A stretch of 64,000 bases of DNA from Leptospira levettii (GCF_002812085.1 NZ_NPDM01000003.1:243978-307977), one strand, 5' to 3'; counted from the stretch's first letter, positions 37,462 through 47,344 are shown. Made by a program: numbers and translations. Notes: a model not told the origin generated them from the sequence alone.

Positions 37462-38760
37462 ATGTTACTCTTTTTCATTTATCCTCTTCTTTTGTTTTTT
37501 GTGGTAAATGCATTTGATCGAAATTCATTTTTTATTATTATCATTTCAGCATTCAGCCTAAGTTTTTATTTTTTTGTTTTAGGAAAAAAACTACACGTTT
37601 TCAAAAATCAGTTTCTGTTGTTTTTTTTATACAATCTTTTACTCCGCTTTTTTGTCATTGGTTCAACTCCTCATTTTAGTGATGATGTTTACCGGTATCT
37701 TTTTGATGCAAAAATACTTTTGAATGGCCAATTCCCTTATGAATTCACTCCAACTGAGTGGATGAACTTTCATACCAATGCCGACGATGAATTAAACTGG
37801 TTATACTCGAATATGAACAGTTCTCATTATTACTCGGTGTATCCTTTGTTTTTACTTTTGTTTTTTATGATTGGGTCTATCTTAAATTCATTTTTACATT
37901 CGATGTTCTTAGGAGTTCAGATCGTTTTTGTTTTTGTTGATTTGGTAAATCTGTCTCTGATACGACGTTTTTATCCAAAAGAATCAATGGAGTTTTATTG
38001 GATCTATTTTGCGAATCCGATCATACTCATTGAAGGGATCTCCCAAATGCATCCTGAGATTTTACTTGTTCCTTGGATCCTAATCTTACTTCAAACCAAT
38101 AACAATTGGAAACAAGGAATTGTTTTATCAATCCTAACACAATTAAAGTTTAACACTTTAATATTTGTATTTGGTTACATAAAAGAGAAACGAAAAATTT
38201 TAACCATATTAGCTGGAATTCTGTTTTCCTGTTTCCTCTGGAAATTGACTGTATTTTCAAATTTAGAATCACAAGGGAGTAAGGGGATTGGGTTGTTTTT
38301 TCATTCCTTCCGTTTTGCTGGACTATTGGAACCCTTCCTTTATTTGATATTGAATCAGCTGGGGCATGCATACCTATCAGGATTTGTTTCGTTATGCATA
38401 TGTGGTTTCCTATTTAACTATCTAATCTTTCACCAAAATTTTCGGTATTTCCCTGTGGAAAAAAAATTGTTTGTTTTATACTTTTGTTTTTTGTTATGGT
38501 CGCCCGTCATACACCCTTGGTATTGGATTTTATTCATTCTACTGGGAGTGGTAAATCGGATACGTCTAATATGGCAGTCCTTTCTTGTATTACTTACTTT
38601 CTTATCGTATCTGATTTATGTTTCTGAAAATTATTTTTACGTATATTGGGTTTTATCTTTTTTTGTGATAGGTTTATATGGAATTAAAGAAATTGATTAT
38701 TTTCGCAAAACAACCAATCCAAGGGCAAGTGAAAACTCGCTTAGCGAGGACACTTGGTGA
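37462..38760 (+). CDS. Polytopic GT-C type glycosyltransferase
   Basis: 432 residues, ten or more membrane helices. First-loop acidic motif SDDVYRYLFDAKIL and PYEFTPTEW match the paralogue at 32580-33872. Later the YWIYFANPIILIEG and HPWYWILF segments also fit polyprenol-sugar dependent transferases. The ATG at 37462 has GGGAGGA at good spacing; an upstream start at 37435 would overlap the GT2 gene. The last 83 bp overlap the DUF2064 gene in another frame. Confidence 0.72.
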   Translation: MLLFFIYPLLLFFVVNAFDRNSFFIIIISAFSLSFYFFVLGKKLHVFKNQFLLFFLYNLLLRFFVIGSTPHFSDDVYRYLFDAKILLNGQFPYEFTPTEWMNFHTNADDELNWLYSNMNSSHYYSVYPLFLLLFFMIGSILNSFLHSMFLGVQIVFVFVDLVNLSLIRRFYPKESMEFYWIYFANPIILIEGISQMHPEILLVPWILILLQTNNNWKQGIVLSILTQLKFNTLIFVFGYIKEKRKILTILAGILFSCFLWKLTVFSNLESQGSKGIGLFFHSFRFAGLLEPFLYLILNQLGHAYLSGFVSLCICGFLFNYLIFHQNFRYFPVEKKLFVLYFCFLLWSPVIHPWYWILFILLGVVNRIRLIWQSFLVLLTFLSYLIYVSENYFYVYWVLSFFVIGLYGIKEIDYFRKTTNPRASENSLSEDTW

Positions 38761-39280
38761 TCAAACTACCTTAAATATCTATCAAAATTTATTACAAATC
38801 ACTCAGGACATCACATCCAAACTAAACATTTCGAAAACAGTTTATTGGGACCAAATTCCAAATCATACAAATATATATTTTCAGGATGGGTATTCCTTCA
38901 AGGTACAATCCCAAGGTGACCTTGGTAAAAAAATGAAGGATGCTTTTCGGGAAGAGTTTGATGAGTCATTTGGTAAAATTTTGATCATTGGAACAGATTG
39001 TCCCTATTTAACAAAAGAAATTTTTGAAGATGCATACCGTGCATTAGAAAAGTCTAATATTGTCATAGGTCCAGCAAAAGATGGAGGATATTATTTATTG
39101 GGTATGAATCGGTTCTATCCCTCTTTGTTTGAAGGAATTCCTTGGAGTACGGAATTGGTGTTCGATTTGACCATCAAAAAAATAAAGGAACTCAATCTTA
39201 CTTTCTCAGTTTTACCAGCATTAAATGATATTGATACTGAGAAAGATTGGTCAGAATGGGTAGCGAAAATTAACCAATAG
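38678..39280 (+). CDS. DUF2064 / TIGR04282-type GT-A transferase
   Basis: 200 residues. The start KLIIFAKQPIQGQVKTRLART is the family N-terminus and matches sugar-nucleotidyl/glycosyl transferase folds. ILIIGTDCPYL and VIGPAKDGGYYLLG are further hallmarks. Family members often neighbour GT2 genes of unknown product, as here. It begins inside the 3' end of the GT-C gene (83-bp overlap) and its stop overlaps the converging OmpA-like gene by 11 bp. Substrate unknown. Confidence 0.85.
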   Translation: MELKKLIIFAKQPIQGQVKTRLARTLGDQTTLNIYQNLLQITQDITSKLNISKTVYWDQIPNHTNIYFQDGYSFKVQSQGDLGKKMKDAFREEFDESFGKILIIGTDCPYLTKEIFEDAYRALEKSNIVIGPAKDGGYYLLGMNRFYPSLFEGIPWSTELVFDLTIKKIKELNLTFSVLPALNDIDTEKDWSEWVAKINQ

Positions 39281-39749
39281 GTTGGAGTAAGATCTCTACT
39301 CTTCGATTAAGAGCTTCGTGTTCTTTTGTTAGGTTTGGAGATTTGGAGTTTCCATAGAAAAGTCGCCTAATTTGGTTCGGTTCTACAGAGTGGATGAGTA
39401 AAAAACGTTCCACTTCTAATGATCGTTTTTCGCTGATCAAAACATTCTCTTTGTTTGTTTTTCCTTCCACTGCATGCGCACTGATCAAAATCTCAAAGTT
39501 TCGATTTCTGTATAAAAAATCTGCAACTGATTGCAATCGAACTTGGTCTTGTTTAGGAATCAGATGAGATTTTTTAGTAAAATAGATAGTGAACTGAGTA
39601 ACATCTGTTTGTTTTTCAGTTTTTTTATATGGATTTTCGAAAATGACACCTTCTTCTGCTAATAAATCTGGAAATGGCAACGTTAAGTATTGAACAGTGT
39701 AAGTTAACAAAATGCAAATTAGTACTTTGTTGATTTTATGAAGATGCAT
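39270..39749 (-). CDS. Exported OmpA-like protein
   Basis: 159 residues with a signal peptide (about 1-31). The C-terminal part has the OmpA/MotB layout: ILISAHAVEGKTNKENVLISEKRSLEVERFLL, then NRRVEILLQP. The canonical peptidoglycan-binding Asp and Arg pair is only partly kept (NRRVEI present, TDxxG replaced by SAHAVEG). It probably sits in the periplasm near peptidoglycan. It converges on the DUF2064 gene and diverges from lpxD. Confidence 0.72.
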   Translation of the reverse strand: MHLHKINKVLICILLTYTVQYLTLPFPDLLAEEGVIFENPYKKTEKQTDVTQFTIYFTKKSHLIPKQDQVRLQSVADFLYRNRNFEILISAHAVEGKTNKENVLISEKRSLEVERFLLIHSVEPNQIRRLFYGNSKSPNLTKEHEALNRRVEILLQPIG

Positions 39750-39851
39750 ATAGTTAATTTCGGTAAGTTTCTAATTTTTCAGAAGATAGTGATAAAAAAT
39801 TTTGATTGAAATATGTCCCTTCTCATAATTTTTCTCATCTAAAGGTTGAAT

Positions 39852-40871
39852 ATGAAACTGAAAGAGTTAGCAGAACGTTTAAATGCCAAATTCACTGGTA
39901 ATGGTGAATTGGAAGTAAATGGCATAAAAGACTTAGAACATCATACGGCAGTTGATCCGAATAGCATCTATTATGTGGCCTCAAAAAAGTATTTAAATAA
40001 ACATCAAAAAGCAAGTGATGTTAAAATTGCTCTGACGATTGATTCGTTAGCATCAACATTTCCCAATACTATCATTGTTCCCGAAGAAGGATCTAAAGTA
40101 AAATTCATTCAAGTGATTTCATTATTTGAGAAAAAACCCAGTATTCAATCTTCTGTTTCTGGCAAAGCAAGTATCCATCCAAGTGCTAAGATTGGGAAAA
40201 ATGTAACGATCATGGATTTTGTTGTCATCCAAGAGAATGTTATTGTCGGAGATAATGTTGTATTGTATCCAAATGTTGTATTAGAACCAAATGTAGAAGT
40301 TGGAGATGATACAGTTATCAAGTCTGGTGTTGTCATTTATTATAATTGCAAAATAGGAAAAAGAAATTTGATTCATTCAAATACTGTCATTGGCGCCGAT
40401 GGATTTGGGTTTTATGATTATGCGGGTGTTCGTTACAAAGTTCCTCAAATTGGAAATGTAATTATAGGTGATGATGTGGAGATGGGTGCACACTGTACGG
40501 TAGATAGAGCTGCCTTAGAATCCACAACCATAGGTAATTTTACCAAATTTGATGACCATGTTCATGTTGGTCATAATTGCCGAGTTGGGAATTATGTTTA
40601 TATTGCAGGTGCAACAGTGTTAGCTGGATCTGTTACTATCGAAGATGGATGTTTTTTGGCAGGACAATCCGCAGTCGCAGAACACCTAACGATGAAAAAA
40701 GGATCTATTCTTTTGGGGTTATCTGGACTAACGGAAGATTCAAAGGAAAAAACTGCATATTTCGGAATTCCTGCAAGGCCCGCCCTTGAAATGCATAGGA
40801 TTCATAGTTCATTACCTTTATTACCAGAACTTGTAAAAGACCATGCAAAACGTAAAAACTCTGAAAAGTGA
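39852..40871 (+). CDS. lpxD: UDP-3-O-(acyl)glucosamine N-acyltransferase
   Basis: Third step of lipid A synthesis, adding an N-linked hydroxyacyl chain from acyl-ACP; 339 residues. The N-terminal uridine-binding domain (about 1-100) precedes a left-handed beta-helix of hexapeptide repeats (IHPSAKIGKNVTI, VILPNVVLEPNVEVGDDTVI-like). The catalytic His lies in HVHVGHNCRVG. The ATG at 39852 has AAAGG upstream; a TTG at 39846 is also open. Leptospira genomes may hold more than one lpxD; this copy stands alone. Confidence 0.9.
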   Translation: MKLKELAERLNAKFTGNGELEVNGIKDLEHHTAVDPNSIYYVASKKYLNKHQKASDVKIALTIDSLASTFPNTIIVPEEGSKVKFIQVISLFEKKPSIQSSVSGKASIHPSAKIGKNVTIMDFVVIQENVIVGDNVVLYPNVVLEPNVEVGDDTVIKSGVVIYYNCKIGKRNLIHSNTVIGADGFGFYDYAGVRYKVPQIGNVIIGDDVEMGAHCTVDRAALESTTIGNFTKFDDHVHVGHNCRVGNYVYIAGATVLAGSVTIEDGCFLAGQSAVAEHLTMKKGSILLGLSGLTEDSKEKTAYFGIPARPALEMHRIHSSLPLLPELVKDHAKRKNSEK

Positions 40872-40878
40872 GAAGGAA

Positions 40879-41298
40879 TTAAGATTCTAAAATTTTTTTT
40901 AAAGACTTTAGATTCTCTATCATTTGTGATTTAAGATTCATTTTGACAAGGCCTTCACTCAATTGGAATAGGCCTTTTAGTTCCATCCTGTCTGTTACAC
41001 TGACTGAACAAAAAGTACCATTCTCAGAAAATTCATATCGATCAGTGAATTTCATACCATTTGCTGTGCAACTTGCCACAATCAATTTGTTTTCCACAAC
41101 TTCGTTAATTTTATAAGTTTCGTTTAATTTGAAGATTCCCAAATCAATTTGGATTTTGTATTCTGTAGCGTCTTGATTTGTTGCCTTTGCTTCGTGTATG
41201 CTATTGTTATAATAAATTTGATTTTCCATGTTGCGAACATATGCAAATACTTCGGCAACCGGTTTTTGAATGATTGTTTCTACTTTTGTTTCTATCAT
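40879..41298 (-). CDS. SRPBCC (START-like) family protein
   Basis: 139 residues, cytoplasmic. KPVAEVFAYVRNMENQIYYNNSI at the start and the C-terminal helix fit the polyketide-cyclase/START-like (SRPBCC) fold, which binds hydrophobic ligands. It lies directly after the ArsC/Spx-like gene (no gap) and is last of a three-gene operon. Ligand unknown. Confidence 0.75.
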   Translation of the reverse strand: MIETKVETIIQKPVAEVFAYVRNMENQIYYNNSIHEAKATNQDATEYKIQIDLGIFKLNETYKINEVVENKLIVASCTANGMKFTDRYEFSENGTFCSVSVTDRMELKGLFQLSEGLVKMNLKSQMIENLKSLKKILES

Positions 41299-41646
41299 TT
41301 ATTTTTTGGAATCGTTCAACCACTGTTTCCAAACATCAGGTACAAATCCAATCGTTGCTTTTTTACCATCTCTAACAATAGGTGTTTTAAAAAGAAGGGG
41401 ATTTGTTAATAAAGCCTCTTCCTTATCGTATAACATGTATTTTAAGTTTTTGTCTTCATAAACTTTAGATTCGGTATCAATCAAATCATCTAAACTGACA
41501 CTTCCAAGTATGGATCTGAGTTCCCCTTTGCTCATTTCTTTTTCTTGTAAGTTGATAAATTGAAAAGGAATACGTCTCTCCTGAAAGAAGAGTTGTGCCT
41601 TTTTAGAATCTTTGCATTTTTTTGTGCCGAAGATCTGGAGGTTCAT
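41299..41646 (-). CDS. ArsC/Spx-family thioredoxin-fold protein
   Basis: 115 residues of the ArsC/YffB/Spx family. The active-site region reads FGTKKCKDSKKA, with one Cys and no CxxC; YKTPIV-like LLFKTPIVRDGKKATIGF is the typical C-terminal half. Could be a glutaredoxin-coupled reductase or a regulator. The ATG overlaps the upstream small gene by 4 bp. Confidence 0.8.
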   Translation of the reverse strand: MNLQIFGTKKCKDSKKAQLFFQERRIPFQFINLQEKEMSKGELRSILGSVSLDDLIDTESKVYEDKNLKYMLYDKEEALLTNPLLFKTPIVRDGKKATIGFVPDVWKQWLNDSKK

Positions 41647-41882
41647 CCAAAGATAGACTTTTTGAATTCTTCGAGTAATGGTTCAGATCCAGATAACATC
41701 AATTCAATTTGATCTTTATCTAAATCATACATAACATGTGCTTGTAAAAACAAAGTAAACTCATCTGCGGAAACTTTTTTTGCATCGAAGTTTTCTTTTA
41801 GAAAGTTATACCAAGCAGCCAATATGACCTTTTGGTGGGCCAATTCTTTGATACCGATGGTAATGATTTTTGGGGATTTCAT
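41643..41882 (-). CDS. Small hypothetical protein
   Basis: 79 residues, cytoplasmic, helical-looking, with no motif I recognise. It is first in the operon with the ArsC-like and SRPBCC genes, overlapping the next by 4 bp. The coupling supports that it is real. Confidence 0.6.
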   Translation of the reverse strand: MKSPKIITIGIKELAHQKVILAAWYNFLKENFDAKKVSADEFTLFLQAHVMYDLDKDQIELMLSGSEPLLEEFKKSIFG

Positions 41883-41921
41883 GTAATTTTCTTAAAGAAT
41901 TTCATCCTTTCTTTCGGATCG

Positions 41922-42746
41922 TCAATCCAAAAACCTTTGGAAGGCTGAAAAATACAATGTCCATGCACCTGTGTTCATATCTAACCTCCGAAATGTTTGT
42001 GCAGTGCTCACAGTCGCATCGATAATTCTTGTATCATCAATGACACCCACTCGACCGTCTGCCCGAATGTAAAAACTTGATGTTTCTCCGTTATAATTCC
42101 CACTAAATTTATCAATAGCGATGTGATGGTATCCAATTCCTATTTGGAAAAAAGTATTTTCGTATAACCTGCGATTGATGGCAGTTTCCACACGGTAAAC
42201 AAGTCCGCTCCCTCTAAGCCTACCTCTTTGGTTAAAATACTGTGTATTGGGTAGTGGTTCTCCAATGGAATACCCTCGAATATTCCAATCTGCAGAAGCA
42301 AAACCCATTCCCACTCCATTTTCCCACTCAAAATTTCGCGAGATTGGCATTGAAAAATGATACATCCCAAGGACATGATAGGAATAAATTTCGGAATTTA
42401 ATTTTGTGTAGTATAAATCACTTGTAACTTCAGTTAGTTGTAGGATTTGCCAATCATTCCTGCCGATATAAAAACCAACTCGATTTCTCGAATCTAATAA
42501 AAATCGTATAAATCCTTCGTATAGGTTGGTTGTTTTTCCACCTTTGAGGTTTACATCGGAAAAAACAAGAGGGTTAAACGTGGAAGAAAATTGCCTTAAG
42601 TCACCATCAAACCTTCCAGGAATTCTTTCGCCTGCACCATAACGCATCCCCACTTCGATTCCAGAAGGTTCTGCAGTAAGACCCCCACTTGTCAGAAAGG
42701 AAAATAGAAAAACGGGAAACGAAAGGATTACAATACATCTTGACAT
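41922..42746 (-). CDS. Exported beta-barrel-like protein of unknown function
   Basis: 274 residues from the ATG at 42746 (the open frame reaches 42791). The signal peptide runs about 1-25 (FLTSGGLTA). The mature part has alternating beta-strand character with aromatic residues (FIRFLLDSRNRVGFYIGR, FFQIGIGYHHIAI, FYIRADGRVGV) and ends in aromatic FSAFQRFLD, as expected of an outer-membrane barrel. No family recognised. It diverges from the symporter-decarboxylase fusion. Confidence 0.6.
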   Translation of the reverse strand: MSRCIVILSFPVFLFSFLTSGGLTAEPSGIEVGMRYGAGERIPGRFDGDLRQFSSTFNPLVFSDVNLKGGKTTNLYEGFIRFLLDSRNRVGFYIGRNDWQILQLTEVTSDLYYTKLNSEIYSYHVLGMYHFSMPISRNFEWENGVGMGFASADWNIRGYSIGEPLPNTQYFNQRGRLRGSGLVYRVETAINRRLYENTFFQIGIGYHHIAIDKFSGNYNGETSSFYIRADGRVGVIDDTRIIDATVSTAQTFRRLDMNTGAWTLYFSAFQRFLD

Positions 42747-42781
42747 AACAATTTCATCCAATTTCGTGAGGAAGAACCTAT

Positions 42782-45028
42782 ATGGAAACACTCTTTCAAA
42801 ACGGATCTAAGTTTAATCTCATTTTAGGATCAGACATCCTAAGCCCATATTTTTACCTCATCCTCATCGCATCAGTGTACTTAAGCATTCGATTGGGATT
42901 CCCTCAGATCCGATTCCTCTTTTTATCCCTCAAAATTCTAACTGGAAACATGGATTTTAAAGGGTCCAAAGGGCAACTTGTACATTCCCAAGCTTTTTTT
43001 GCAGGTATAGGTTCCTCGTTACTTGCAGGTTCGGTCATCGGAACTGCTCTTGCCATCGCCTACGGTGGGATTGGTGTTCTTTTTTGGATATGGGTCATGA
43101 GCCTTTTTGTGATGCCGATTCGGTTTGTTTCTTCTACCTTAGCAGTCAAATTTAGAAACCAACTTCCGAGTGGTCGTTACCTTTCAGGTCCCATGTACTT
43201 CATCGAAAAAGCCCTTCGTGCGAAGTGGCTCGCTGTTGCCTTTTCCTTGGCAAGTCTTGTGACAGTTCTTGTATTTGGGGGGATATTCCCTTTTGTTGGA
43301 CTCACTTACTTAACAAAAGAAGGACTCAGTTTATCGGGATTATCGGGCCCCATTTCACTCTCTGTCATTTTATTATTCATCGTGATAGGTGGTGTTAGGC
43401 GAGTTGGAAAAGCTGCAAGTATCCTTGCACCAATCGGAATTTTATTATTTCTATTTGGATACATTTCCCTTTTTTCAAATGGGATGATTTCCTTTCTCGG
43501 GTTTTTGTCAGATGTTACCAAAGAGGCGTTTTCAATTAAGGCCTTACAGGGTGGAGGAGCATTTGGGGTATTAAGGGCTCTTTCTGTTTCCTTAAGTACT
43601 TTCTTTTTATCAACAGAAACTGCCGTTGGAAAGTCCTCAGGGATTGCTGGAGTTGTTAGAACTGACTATGCCGCCAAACAAGGATTAGTGAGTATGCTTG
43701 CATCTTTCTTTGAAGGATTTATCATGGCGACAATGGTTGGGTATGTTTTATACTCTTATGGTGCCGTGAACCTTGAAACCATTCTAATGTTCCCAAATCG
43801 AATTCTGGAACAAAAAGATTCCCTTCCAGTCATCTTGTTTGTTGTATCCTTTCTTTGTTTTGGAATTTTGAGTTTGGCTGGTTGGTTTTACAGTGGTGAA
43901 CAGAACGCCTTTTATGTGTTTGGTGAAAAGTTTTCAAACTTCTTTAGAATGTTATTCATTGGGTCAACACTTGGTTTTGCATATTTATATGTAAAGTTTG
44001 GAGTAGATGTTTTATCCTTTGTAATGCATTGGGGGTATGTGGCAGCTGTCATCACAAGTGTTCCACTGCTAGTGTCTCTCATGTTACTTGGCAAATCTGC
44101 TAATCTGGAACTCAAAAAATACCTCTCTGAATCAGGGGCAAGGTATGAAATTTTCAAAGATATTTATTTACTCTTTTTAACCTTACTTCCTAAAAACCTA
44201 ATCTCCAAAATTTTTGGGTATTTTTCGACTCTCAAACTGCCAAGATTTATGATGATCCCGATCCTAAAGGCATTTGCAAAAGCCTATAAGATCAATTTAA
44301 GTGAAGCGGAACTGGAAATCAAAGAGTATGCTTCCCTCAATCAGTTTTTCACTCGTGCTCTTCGTGCCGAAGCCCGTATCATTGACTCTGCACCCAATGC
44401 AGTTGTTTCTCCAACAGATTCAAAAATCACAAGTTTCGGAAATATCAACCAATCTACCATCATCCAAGCAAAAGGAATTGATTATTCCGTAAAAGAGTTG
44501 TTAGGTTCTGAGAAGTTTTACCCACATTTTACGAACGGTAAATACATTACCTTTTATCTTTCCCCGCAAGATTATCATAGAATCCACAGCCCATTTGCTG
44601 GACAAATTTTAGGATATTATTATGAACCAGGAAAATTATTCCCTGTAAACGACTTAGCAGTTCTCAATATCCGAGGTCTTTTTCCAAAAAATGAAAGGTT
44701 AATCACCTTCTTACAAACCGAATACGGGAAAATTGCCGTGATCAAAGTAGGGGCATCCAATGTGGGTAAAATCCGAGTCACTTACGACAATAAAATTGTG
44801 ACCAATAATTGGATTCGTTTTGCCAAGGAACACCACTACAAAGACGTCTCCATCATGATTGAGAAAGGTTCCGAGATGGGTCGTTTTGAAATGGGTTCCA
44901 CTGTGATCTTAGTGTTCGAAAACGATACGATTGATTTGACAAACATCCAACTCGGAGATAAAATCCAATACGGAACTACTGTCGGACATTTTAAATCCAA
45001 AAAAACAAGCCTACCGGTCAAATTCTAA
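42782..45028 (+). CDS. Fusion of an AGCS-type amino-acid:cation symporter and phosphatidylserine decarboxylase
   Basis: 748 residues, one uninterrupted frame. Residues about 1-445 are a polytopic AGCS-like symporter: [30 protein letters not shown] and [11 protein letters not shown] match the family, which carries alanine or glycine with Na+ or H+. Residues about 455-748 are a full phosphatidylserine decarboxylase: [15 protein letters not shown], Asp546 (SPTDSK), YHRIHSP with His599 and His602, and the self-cleavage site MGST with Ser706 (usually LGST), which would yield the pyruvoyl subunit. It would make phosphatidylethanolamine at the membrane. DUF971 follows 1 bp later. No stop or frameshift separates the halves. 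Confidence 0.9.
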   Translation: METLFQNGSKFNLILGSDILSPYFYLILIASVYLSIRLGFPQIRFLFLSLKILTGNMDFKGSKGQLVHSQAFFAGIGSSLLAGSVIGTALAIAYGGIGVLFWIWVMSLFVMPIRFVSSTLAVKFRNQLPSGRYLSGPMYFIEKALRAKWLAVAFSLASLVTVLVFGGIFPFVGLTYLTKEGLSLSGLSGPISLSVILLFIVIGGVRRVGKAASILAPIGILLFLFGYISLFSNGMISFLGFLSDVTKEAFSIKALQGGGAFGVLRALSVSLSTFFLSTETAVGKSSGIAGVVRTDYAAKQGLVSMLASFFEGFIMATMVGYVLYSYGAVNLETILMFPNRILEQKDSLPVILFVVSFLCFGILSLAGWFYSGEQNAFYVFGEKFSNFFRMLFIGSTLGFAYLYVKFGVDVLSFVMHWGYVAAVITSVPLLVSLMLLGKSANLELKKYLSESGARYEIFKDIYLLFLTLLPKNLISKIFGYFSTLKLPRFMMIPILKAFAKAYKINLSEAELEIKEYASLNQFFTRALRAEARIIDSAPNAVVSPTDSKITSFGNINQSTIIQAKGIDYSVKELLGSEKFYPHFTNGKYITFYLSPQDYHRIHSPFAGQILGYYYEPGKLFPVNDLAVLNIRGLFPKNERLITFLQTEYGKIAVIKVGASNVGKIRVTYDNKIVTNNWIRFAKEHHYKDVSIMIEKGSEMGRFEMGSTVILVFENDTIDLTNIQLGDKIQYGTTVGHFKSKKTSLPVKF

Positions 45029-45029
45029 T

Positions 45030-45350
45030 ATGAATTCACAACTTGCTACCTTCCCAAAAGAAATTTCTTTCGACGACGACTACCTCTATATCGAGTGGAA
45101 AGATGGGCATGGAAGCAAATACTCGTTGTTAGACCTACGTAAAAAATGTCCCTGTGCGACTTGCCGGGGTGGTCATGGCGGGAAAGTGGGGCAAGCCACT
45201 GGCCATATAGACTCCATCAAACTCATCTCTTGGACCAAAGTAGGTCGGTATGCGATTTCTATCGTATGGAGTGACTACCACAATACGGGAATTTATTCCT
45301 ATGACCATTTACGAGCCTACGCTGAGGGAAATTCCGGCGCCTTTGACTGA
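45030..45350 (+). CDS. DUF971 / GBBH-like domain protein
   Basis: 106 residues. LRKKCPCATCRGGHGG and GRYAISIVWSDYHNTGIYSYDHLR are the DUF971 signature. The domain occurs in iron-sulfur assembly and gamma-butyrobetaine hydroxylase proteins; stand-alone copies are uncharacterised. It begins one base after the fusion gene stop, so it is probably co-transcribed. Confidence 0.88.
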   Translation: MNSQLATFPKEISFDDDYLYIEWKDGHGSKYSLLDLRKKCPCATCRGGHGGKVGQATGHIDSIKLISWTKVGRYAISIVWSDYHNTGIYSYDHLRAYAEGNSGAFD

Positions 45351-45446
45351 GGTTTGGTTACTTTTTGTCAATTCGGAAAAAAACTGAGTGACAAAAACAT
45401 TCGTATTATGTCTCATTATCCTAAGTTTTTCCGGAGATAAAAGGGC

Positions 45447-46517
45447 ATGGGTGAAGGTTCACTCTCACAAGACGAGATAGACGCATTACTACAAGGTGCG
45501 GATGATACATTCGACCTCTCTTCCTTAAGTGGCGCATCCAGTTCGTCATCGGACAACCTATCTCCTATTGACCGCGACATTATTTCTGATGTGATCGGCT
45601 CTGCATTCCAGGTGGCGGGGAACACACTTGGCACGATCTTGGCAAAAAACACTCGTTTTATGAACCCTGCCACCGAATCGAGCTCCTCTGCTGACATCCA
45701 AAAAGAGTTGGGCTCCAAGTCGGTAAGTTTATATTCTACAATTAGCGGCAGTTTGGCGGGGCGAGTTTGTCTTGTCATGGCGCAAGAAAATGCTGCAAAA
45801 ATTGCAGGTGTGATGATGGGTGGAATGGCCCCTCCAGGCCAACTCGATAACGCACAACTCCAAACACTAAAAGACTCATTAGCTCCAATCCTTGGAACCG
45901 TAACAGCGCAAATTGGTATGAAACTTGGTGGAACCATGTCTGGTAGCCCACCAGAGATTTCCCTTGTGAATTCAGGGCGTGATTTACAACTTCCAGATGA
46001 CAGTAGTTTGGTGAAAACATCACTCAGTTTAAACATCGATGGAGTTGGCTCTTTTAAAGTATACTATGTAATCGCATTATCGATGGCAAACTCAATCCTT
46101 GATATCCAAAAGGGTGGAGGCCAAAAACAACAACAGCAGTCTGGTGGCATGAATGTCAATATGCAACCAAACATGGGAATGGGGGGTGGACAGAGTTCCG
46201 TTGGCATTAAAGGTGTGAATTTCCCTTCTCTTGCTACGGCTGGTGGTGGACCAGGTCAAACCAATCTCAATCTTCTCATGGATGTTCAAATGGCTCTTAC
46301 CGTGGAACTCGGAAGAACCAAAATGTACATCAAAGACATTTTGGGTTTAGGAGAAGGTTCCATCATCGAACTAGACAAGTTAGCTGGTGAGCCAGTGGAT
46401 TTACTTGTGAACGGAAAACTCATCGCCAAAGGTGAGGTTGTGGTGATTGATGAAAACTTTGGTGTTCGTGTTACTGATATCGTTAGTCCTACCGACAGAC
46501 TCAAAGGCGAAAAATGA
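45447..46517 (+). CDS. fliN: Flagellar motor switch protein FliN/FliY
   Basis: 356 residues, longer than simple FliN. The N-terminus LSQDEIDALLQG is a CheY-binding motif as in FliM and FliY. A CheC-like central part (about 95-230) includes MAQENAAKIAGVMMGG. A Gln/Gly/Met-rich linker (QKQQQQSGG, NMGMGGG) precedes the C-terminal SpoA domain (about 275-350; LGLGEGSIIELDKLAGEPVD). It forms part of the C-ring of the periplasmic-flagellum motor. First gene of the export operon; ATGA-type overlap with fliO. Confidence 0.9.
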   Translation: MGEGSLSQDEIDALLQGADDTFDLSSLSGASSSSSDNLSPIDRDIISDVIGSAFQVAGNTLGTILAKNTRFMNPATESSSSADIQKELGSKSVSLYSTISGSLAGRVCLVMAQENAAKIAGVMMGGMAPPGQLDNAQLQTLKDSLAPILGTVTAQIGMKLGGTMSGSPPEISLVNSGRDLQLPDDSSLVKTSLSLNIDGVGSFKVYYVIALSMANSILDIQKGGGQKQQQQSGGMNVNMQPNMGMGGGQSSVGIKGVNFPSLATAGGGPGQTNLNLLMDVQMALTVELGRTKMYIKDILGLGEGSIIELDKLAGEPVDLLVNGKLIAKGEVVVIDENFGVRVTDIVSPTDRLKGEK

Positions 46518-47344
46518 TCCAAACAGAAAGGAAAATGAAAAGACGAAGTGGGAAAGTTATGTACTTTTCTATACTCTTACTTTTTTCTTTTATCCCAGTG
46601 TTTTCTCAAAATACAGAAACCAAAGAATTAGATCAGATTTTACGCCAAGAATTAGGTGAATCCAAATCTAAACCAGGATCACCAGATAATGGTTCGAATG
46701 TAAATTCAGGTTCTAATTTAGACACAAACAACCAATCAAATGGGAAACAAGGGAGTGGATTCGGTGCTTCGGCAAACACAAATCAGTCGGCCGAAGGGAA
46801 AAAACAAGAAGAACCCAATTTAATCCAAGAACGTTATAATGAAAACCAAGATGATTCCCCTTCAGCTACTTGGATATTAGTTAAGATCTTATTTGTACTC
46901 GCGATACTCGTCGGTGCTGGTTATTATTTGGTTTTGCAAATGCAAAAATCAAAATCGGCAAAATACCCCGTAAAAGGGTTTATGAAGGTACTTTCGAGTT
47001 TACCTTTGTCTGCTACACAATCGGTTCAAATCATTGAAGTAGGTGGTCGTACTCTCGTGTTAGGTGTTGCAGATGGATCGGTGAGTTTACTCACAGAAGT
47101 CACGGCACCAGATGAAAAAAACCAAATCCAAAAAATGAAAGAAGAAGCGGATCCTTATGTTCCCAACTTTTTGGAAACAGTGCTTGAAAGTTTACAATCC
47201 AAAGCACAAAGGAAAATCCGTATCAATCCAAACCAAATGGAAGGTTTGGAAATGGATGGTGCTGCCGAAATCCAAAGAAAGGCAAAAGAAGGTTTGGAAC
47301 GGCTTCGCAAACACCGTAAACTTTTGGAAGGAGGAGAGGCATGA
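46514..47344 (+). CDS. fliO: Flagellar biosynthesis protein FliO
   Basis: 276 residues. N-terminal signal (ending PVFSQN), a long Ser/Asn/Gly-rich periplasmic stretch, one membrane helix (about 118-137; [20 protein letters not shown]), then the FliO cytoplasmic part with [31 protein letters not shown] motif. Position between fliN and fliP supports the call. It assists assembly of the FliPQR export gate. Overlaps fliN and fliP by 4 bp. Confidence 0.88.
   Translation: MIQTERKMKRRSGKVMYFSILLLFSFIPVFSQNTETKELDQILRQELGESKSKPGSPDNGSNVNSGSNLDTNNQSNGKQGSGFGASANTNQSAEGKKQEEPNLIQERYNENQDDSPSATWILVKILFVLAILVGAGYYLVLQMQKSKSAKYPVKGFMKVLSSLPLSATQSVQIIEVGGRTLVLGVADGSVSLLTEVTAPDEKNQIQKMKEEADPYVPNFLETVLESLQSKAQRKIRINPNQMEGLEMDGAAEIQRKAKEGLERLRKHRKLLEGGEA

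Noticed and set aside
46120..46200. Low-complexity Gln/Gly/Met tract as a repeat element
   Set aside because: It is the in-frame linker of FliN, not a DNA repeat.
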